Source of the DNA: Paraglaciecola polaris LMG 21857
GTDB taxonomy: Bacteria; Pseudomonadota; Gammaproteobacteria; Enterobacterales; Alteromonadaceae
Reading direction: 5' to 3'
Length of the DNA stretch: 35,557 nucleotides
Assembly (NCBI RefSeq): GCF_000315055.1
Contig: NZ_BAER01000046.1
Location: 1-35,557, forward strand
Part shown: positions 31,060-35,557 of the stretch, piece by piece
How the letters are laid out: each line of letters begins with the position of its first letter
How positions within the stretch are numbered: position 1 is the first letter of the stretch
The notes under the pieces: generated by a model
Told to the model about the DNA's origin: nothing
Database searches by the model: none
Seen by the model: only the letters and a program-made list of their open reading frames with translations
Translations under genes and position numbers: made by a program

Positions 31060-33375
31060 TTACTGCCGGCTGTGCTGCAATGCTTGCAATTTATCCGTGT
31101 ATACCGCTGCATCGTGGGTATTACCCACTTTATTCAAATAGCTGATCAACGCGCTGAGTATATCGGTATCGTTCGGCCAGCGGTCATGGGCGAGTCGCAA
31201 TTCAGCTATGGCCACACTCCCCTGCCCCTGATGATCAAGCGCAATCGCATAAATATAAGCAAATGACGGGAATGCTTCACTGCTGTGGGCAGCCACTTTT
31301 AAATTGGTCAATGCTGGGGCATATTGTTTCTGGCGAATTTTATATAAACCCAAAGCATGATTCGCTTGGGCATTATCGGGTTCAACTTTCAAGGCTTTGC
31401 TTAAGTAACTCGCTCCATTTTTGTCTTGGCCTTGCTGACGATAAAATTCGGCAACCTGAATCAGCACAGGAATATAACTTGGTTCAATCCTAAAGGCGGT
31501 TAGATAGGCACGCTCGGCCCCAGCCAAATCCCCTAAGTGACTTGCCAAATTACCCAGCGCTAATTGAGTGATCGGTGAATCCTCATTTAGCGTTAACATG
31601 TCACCATATTCCGCCAGCAAGGGTTTTAATCTGGCTTTGTCACTCCGAGACAACTGCTCAATACTGTCAACCAATACTCTGGCTATTTCAAACCTTACTG
31701 ACTTGCTAGGCTCGTCCAACTTATCACTCAGTACCTGCCAACGCTCTAGAGGACTGAGCATTTGCAATGATTCAACCGCTGCCCGTCGCACTAACACATC
31801 ATCACTTGCAAGATGCTGTAACGCGAGATCGAGTACTTCCTGAGTGCGGTATTGGCTCATATCAGCCAAAAGAGAGGCTTGGCGTAAGCGACTGTTACTT
31901 GGGTCTTGGACAAAGGCAATAGCTTCAGCCAGACCTTGCGGCGCAACATCTTGCACGTGTTGGCGAACCGATTGCCATGTATTTTCCTTACCTGCCCCCC
32001 AGATTTTAGTGCTCTGTTCGCGCCAATGCACATCATCTTTATCATGGCAGGCTAAACAGGACTGGGGTTCGCTTAGCTGAGTTTGAAAACTCAAATCTGG
32101 GATAGAAAAACTGTGATCCCGCCTAGCATCCACACCCATATAGGTTTTTTCTGGCATATGGCAACTCACACACATAGCCCCGTCGGTATCTGGCGTGTGA
32201 TGATGATGTTCAGGACGATTAAATGTTTGCGCTTGATGGCACTGCAAACACAGGCCGTTGCCTGGTATTTTAACTTTCCCCGTGTGAGCATTGTGACAGT
32301 TCGAACAGGTCACGCCAGCATGCTGCATTTTGCTTTGCATGAACGAGCCCATAACAAACACTTCTTCGTTGATGGTGCCATTAGCATGATAAAACGGCGC
32401 TCGGATCCACTCTAGACGATTATCATCCACAAAACTTTGCTGGCCTTTGGGGTCTGAAAATGGATGACTTAACGGCGTACGAAGCGAATGACAACGCCCG
32501 CAGACATTTATTTCACTGTTGTTGGCTTGGCCGTCGGCGTGAGCAATGGGGTTGTCCATGGCAAACACAAAGTTTTTCACTGCCGGCAGCCGTGTGTTAA
32601 ACCCACTATTGTTGTCAGTAATGGCATCCTTTTTAGCTAGCTCTACGTGCTGACCTGCCGGCCCATGACAGCTTTCGCAGGCCACATTGACTTCACTAAA
32701 CTGGGTTTTGAATACGTTGGTTTTAGGTGCAAAATTGCGTTGCAAGTCCGTTGAGTGACAATCCGCACAGCGACTATTCCAATTTTGAAAATGGCGTTGC
32801 CAAAAAAATGGATGTTCAGGAGTGATTTTTTCGATGGGCTGCAAGTGATACCAACGTTGCCCCCCCTCTTTTTCACTGCGACTGTCCCAAGCGATATTAA
32901 ACGCTTGTAGCTTACCCTCTCCCACATCAACTAAATATTGCTGCAAAGGATAAAAGCCAAAGGTATATGGCACATCGAAAGTTTCGAGCTGGTTATGTTT
33001 GTTGATCGTGGTGATTTTGTATTGGCCGTCTTGGATAAAAAAACGGGTTTTGATATCGTGAAACTGTACTTCGGTATCGGCAAAGTTGCCTAGCACACTG
33101 TCTTTACTGGCCACTTGCATGGCTTTAAAATGGTCTGACTGTTGCCACTGCTGATACTCGCTTTGATGGCAACTTTGACAAGTGCTTGCACCGACATAGC
33201 CTATAGCATGGGCGTTAGTTTGTGCCTCGCTAACGGGAGCACTTTCGTCTTGGGCAGACACATTATTTACCCACATTAGCCCAATCAATATTAACGATAA
33301 CCAAAACAAAATGGGCGATGTTCCGCCCTGTCGCCACGTCACTACATTCACCTGCTTGCTCCCTATCCCCGACAT
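31060..33375 (-). CDS. Octaheme c-type cytochrome with HEAT-like and TPR repeats
   Basis: A 771-residue periplasmic protein. The N-terminal signal (PILFWLSLILIGLMWVNNVS, cleaved near residue 41) follows a polar stretch. Eight CxxCH heme motifs lie between residues 66 and 447: CQSCH, CADCH, CESCH, CGRCH, CSNCH, CLQCH, CVSCH and CLACH. The cytochrome c554-like layout includes a HHHH run (PEHHHHTPDTDG) that could supply distal ligands. From about 480 to 580 are HEAT-like helices (DDVLVRRAAVESLQML), then TPR repeats from about 600 to the end (AERAYLTAFRIEPSYIPVLI, ASYLSKALKVEPDNAQANHA). The likely role is periplasmic electron transfer with a protein-docking TPR arm. No oxidoreductase partner is adjacent. 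A terminator lies between it and the upstream regulator gene. Confidence 0.85.
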   Translation of the reverse strand: MSGIGSKQVNVVTWRQGGTSPILFWLSLILIGLMWVNNVSAQDESAPVSEAQTNAHAIGYVGASTCQSCHQSEYQQWQQSDHFKAMQVASKDSVLGNFADTEVQFHDIKTRFFIQDGQYKITTINKHNQLETFDVPYTFGFYPLQQYLVDVGEGKLQAFNIAWDSRSEKEGGQRWYHLQPIEKITPEHPFFWQRHFQNWNSRCADCHSTDLQRNFAPKTNVFKTQFSEVNVACESCHGPAGQHVELAKKDAITDNNSGFNTRLPAVKNFVFAMDNPIAHADGQANNSEINVCGRCHSLRTPLSHPFSDPKGQQSFVDDNRLEWIRAPFYHANGTINEEVFVMGSFMQSKMQHAGVTCSNCHNAHTGKVKIPGNGLCLQCHQAQTFNRPEHHHHTPDTDGAMCVSCHMPEKTYMGVDARRDHSFSIPDLSFQTQLSEPQSCLACHDKDDVHWREQSTKIWGAGKENTWQSVRQHVQDVAPQGLAEAIAFVQDPSNSRLRQASLLADMSQYRTQEVLDLALQHLASDDVLVRRAAVESLQMLSPLERWQVLSDKLDEPSKSVRFEIARVLVDSIEQLSRSDKARLKPLLAEYGDMLTLNEDSPITQLALGNLASHLGDLAGAERAYLTAFRIEPSYIPVLIQVAEFYRQQGQDKNGASYLSKALKVEPDNAQANHALGLYKIRQKQYAPALTNLKVAAHSSEAFPSFAYIYAIALDHQGQGSVAIAELRLAHDRWPNDTDILSALISYLNKVGNTHDAAVYTDKLQALQHSRQ

Positions 33376-33496
33376 CCACTAAACCTAATCCTTGTGCACT
33401 GCACTGCTCCCTGACATCCACACGCAAATTGCTATTGCATGTGCAGTTAAGCTCACAATTGGATTTTTGATTAGGTAGCGACAATGGGTAAATTTG

Positions 33497-33522
33497 AAAA
33501 CACCAGCATTAGCTGGTGTTTT
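33497..33522 (-). terminator. Rho-independent terminator of the GntR gene
   Basis: AAAACACCAGC (33497-33507) and GCTGGTGTTTT (33512-33522) make an 11-bp stem with a 4-nt loop, 47 nt after the gntR stop. On the minus strand the stem closes with TTTT, followed by CAAATTT. The A/T-run symmetry would let it work on both strands. Confidence 0.8.
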
Positions 33523-33569
33523 AACTAGGCTAAACATCCGCCTGAATTTATCTACTTTACGCTATGCGT

Positions 33570-34310
33570 CTATTTATACTTAGCAACTTTACCGCTTAAG
33601 CGCTTGTCTGCGTCGCCTAATAAATTGGCGGTTAGCTGTTCAGCCAAGTCAGCATCTCCCGCGACGATAGCGTCACAAACAGCCCGATGAAATGGCACTG
33701 AACTTTTATTGTCTCTGGGATCTTTATTGGTTAAACGAATACTGACCAACAAAGCGGAATAAATCACCCCTTCCATGGCTTTTAAGAATTCGTTATGCGC
33801 AGCTCGTAACACCGAGCGATGAAACTCTGCATCAGCAATAATGAAGTTCTCAACAGACCCTCCTTCTTGCTCCATGGCTAAACATGCCGCTTGTATTTCA
33901 GCAATGTCTTCCGCTGTGGCCCGCTCTGCTGCCCAGCGTGATGCTTTAGGCTCAAAGGCTAAACGAATTTCCATCAACTGCTTTAAAAAAGAAGGATTCG
34001 GCGGTGCCGATAAATGCCACGCTAACACGTCATCGTCTAACATAGACCATTGGTCACGCGCTCTAACGCGGGTACCAATACCTCGGCGCACGTCGAGTAA
34101 GCCCTTGCCCACTAAAATTTTAACCGCATCACGAATAACCACTCGGCTAACCTGATAACGGGTCGCAAGGGTATTTTCTTCGTCGATAAGCGTGCCTGGC
34201 TCATAGGTGCCTGCCACAATGCGTCTGCCTAACTCACGGGCTACCTGAACCGGCATGCTTGGGGTCATAGTCGCCGTGCGTTTAAGATCGTAATATACTA
34301 ATTCGCTCAT
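33570..34310 (-). CDS. GntR-family regulator, FadR/FCD subfamily
   Basis: A 246-residue repressor. The winged helix covers about residues 15-85: VARELGRRIVAGTYEPGTLI, then LATRYQVSRVVIRDAVKILV and the wing GLLDVRRGIGTRVR. The C-terminal FCD ligand domain (about 105-235) has MEIRLAFEPKASRWAAERAT, then DAEFHRSVLRAAHNEF and the conserved PFHRAVCDAIVAGD, supplying the metal/ligand histidines. FCD regulators respond to sugar acids or organic acids. The broken sugar-porter gene lies 170 bp upstream on the same strand, so a sugar or sugar-acid regulon is likely. AACATA, A, TATGTT at 34323-34335 may be its own operator. The ATG at 34310 has a weak binding site. Confidence 0.88.
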   Translation of the reverse strand: MSELVYYDLKRTATMTPSMPVQVARELGRRIVAGTYEPGTLIDEENTLATRYQVSRVVIRDAVKILVGKGLLDVRRGIGTRVRARDQWSMLDDDVLAWHLSAPPNPSFLKQLMEIRLAFEPKASRWAAERATAEDIAEIQAACLAMEQEGGSVENFIIADAEFHRSVLRAAHNEFLKAMEGVIYSALLVSIRLTNKDPRDNKSSVPFHRAVCDAIVAGDADLAEQLTANLLGDADKRLSGKVAKYK

Positions 34311-34322
34311 GATAATTATCTA

Positions 34323-34335
34323 AACATAATATGTT
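34323..34335. promoter_or_regulatory. 13-bp palindrome upstream of gntR, candidate operator
   Basis: Perfect 6-bp arms AACATA and TATGTT around one central A, starting 12 nt before the gntR start codon. It fits autoregulation, but the arms are AT-rich and a chance match is possible. Confidence 0.35.
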
Positions 34336-34480
34336 AAATGACACAGTAAATGTACCATGCCTGTAAGTCGATACAAAGTATATTACCCAGCAATTACATA
34401 AATTTACATGGCTAAAATGAGCTAATTAAACGCATCAAACGCGTTATCGCCCATTAATTTGCTCAGCAAACGGCATATTC

Positions 34481-35264
34481 TTAAGCTTTGACCAGATCGC
34501 GTTCAATGTCTTCAATGGTTTTACCCTTAGTTTCAGGCAGTATTTTTGCCATCACTAACATGCCGATAAAGGCAATAATGCCGTAATTTAAAAAGGTATT
34601 GGCTGCCCCTAAATTCTCTAGTTGCCAAGGGAAAAACTGCTGAATCATATAGCTGGAGATACTCTGTACGAAAGCGGCCACCGGTAGTGCCACACTGCGT
34701 ACACTATTGGGAAATATCTCTGAAAATATCACCCACATTACTGGCCCAATCGACATATTGAAAGCCGCTAAGAAAGCAAATAAAACAAAGAAGGCATTGA
34801 TGCTGATTGTTGAGTTAATGATGGCTCCACTTACCAACGGCAAATCTTTTTACTGTATATGCCCGCCAGCTCACGTTTTAGATCCACATCAGATGCATAG
34901 GTTTTGCCCACCAAAGGCTGTAATAAGGTTACGTCCACCTGACTTTGCTGAATATTTTCGATGGCTTCTTGGCTCAATTCATAGTGTGCAGATTTAAATC
35001 CGTACCACGTTGAAGTGTGAGCAATGCTAATAAACAATAAACCTAACAGGGTTAGGCGACGACGCCCCCATTTTTCTACAAATCGAATTGCCACTAGGGT
35101 AAATAGCACAGCCACTAAGCCTAGAATAACCGTTTGCATAAAAGTGTCTTCGACTGACATACCGATTTGCTCGAATACCGTAGGCGCATAAAAAAGTACC
35201 GCGTTCATACCACTTGCGCCTTGCACTATGGCATAAGCAAACGCCACGCACATTCGCTGCTTCA
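34481..35264 (-). pseudogene. Sugar-porter MFS transporter, 5'-truncated and frameshifted
   Basis: The C-terminal half of a proton-coupled sugar transporter (XylE/GalP-like sugar porter family). TM7 carries QGASGMNAVLFYAP, the loop after TM8 has EKWGRRRLTLLG, TM10-11 GPVMWVIFSEIFPNSVR, and the end PETKGKTIEDIE, all diagnostic. The frame breaks at a run of five T on the plus strand (34847-34851). One more base would restore SKK-DLPLVSGAIINSTISI across the break, so a single-base deletion is inferred. The 5' half is missing: beyond about 35250-35290 the DNA reads as transposase on the other strand. Both lesions make it non-functional. It was probably regulated by the nearby GntR protein. Confidence 0.85.
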
Positions 35265-35557
35265 GCGCAAAGGATGCAAAGCGACCATTCCACCAAGATG
35301 CAACGCTGGACTCTGGGAGGATAATCATCCACGCAACGAGGCCGTAACAGCCTTAAAAGAGGGGAAATTGGCGCAGTGGAAACAAGAAAATGGCTATCAT
35401 CTTAGATCATTGTCAGAGACAGCCATGTATCGATATAAGCAACTGATTTGCCCGAAACTCAGTCTGCGAGACTACAATGCCCAAGTAGGCGAAGCGTTGG
35501 CTGGTGTAAAACCGACGAACAAAGTTATACCAATCGGATTAAAGTTTAAGTCAATTT
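35257..35557 (+). mobile_element. IS5-type transposase fragment, C-terminal part, running off right edge
   Basis: Plus-strand translation from about 35257 gives the C-terminal third of an IS5-family (DDE) transposase. It includes KATIPPRCNAGLWEDNHPRN, then GYHLRSLSETAMYRYKQLIC and LSLRDYNAQVGEALAGVK. The GYHxRSLxETAMYRYKQL segment holds the catalytic Glu region of this family. The N-terminal two thirds of the protein and the left terminal repeat are absent, because sugar-porter DNA starts directly to the left. This is therefore an internal IS fragment, not an intact element inserted at this point. Near the edge the frame diverges from the usual ending (NKVIPIGLKFKS). Confidence 0.8.

Noticed and set aside
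35520-35557. Sequence near the right edge (TTATACCAATCGGATTAA) as a dispersed repeat or IS terminus
   Set aside because: It resembles strings I recall from alteromonad genomes, but only one copy is visible and the edge cuts it, so it cannot be supported here.

Overview
The window looks like chromosomal DNA of a marine gammaproteobacterium, most likely an alteromonad close to Glaciecola/Paraglaciecola. That placement is inference from protein character (E. coli-type cytochrome bd operon, FG-GAP/UnbV lipoproteins, octaheme cytochrome) and from the moderately AT-rich base composition; no rRNA or other phylogenetic marker is present. No tRNA, rRNA or CRISPR array was seen.

Layout. 1-3333: the 5' part of an unrecognised gene leaving the left edge, a LysE-type exporter, a decayed gene with three in-frame stops, an NTF2/SnoaL-like protein, a GFA/CENP-V-type zinc protein and a small membrane protein. 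3859-9003: two tandem paralogous lipoproteins with FG-GAP-type calcium-motif repeats and a C-terminal ASPIC/UnbV domain; the second also has Big2-like Ig domains. 9349-11722: an alpha/beta hydrolase divergent from a marR-crotonase operon, with AT-rich palindromes between them. 11877-12650: a caspase-family (metacaspase-like) pseudogene. 13162-15856: an ACT-domain protein, an esterase-like alpha/beta hydrolase cut by an in-frame TAG, and an HDOD signalling protein. 16299-18696: a Dabb protein, a small membrane protein, and a TetR repressor divergent from a periplasmic cytochrome P460. 18819-20961: egtB-egtD, the core of ergothioneine biosynthesis. 21182-22636: a small lipoprotein, a VOC protein and a MAPEG protein. 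22776-29346: a complete minus-strand cydABXDC operon, including the 50-residue cydX that overlaps cydD by 11 nt. Its promoter (TTGACA, 18 nt, TAAAGT) is followed at once by a perfect 28-bp palindrome. 29735-34310: a second LysE exporter, a second VOC protein, a large octaheme cytochrome/HEAT/TPR protein and a GntR/FCD regulator. 34481 to the right edge: the 3' half of a sugar-porter MFS gene with a single-base frameshift, joined directly to the C-terminal part of an IS5-type transposase.

How the genes fit together. Most are short independent units. The clear functional assemblies are cytochrome bd oxidase with its thiol/heme exporter CydDC and subunit CydX; EgtB plus EgtD; marR with a crotonase and a divergent hydrolase; TetR with P460; and GntR next to a broken sugar transporter. 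Heme proteins (bd oxidase, octaheme cytochrome, P460) and thiol or redox functions (EgtBD, CydDC, MAPEG, GFA) recur, but nothing in the sequence shows that they are co-regulated. At least four genes are decayed (1560-2057, caspase, esterase, sugar porter), so the window also records gene loss. I found no convincing new multi-gene system. The best leads are the operator-like palindrome at the cyd promoter, the domain inserted in both FG-GAP/UnbV paralogs, the octaheme-TPR protein, and a 17-bp inverted repeat embracing the egtD stop codon.
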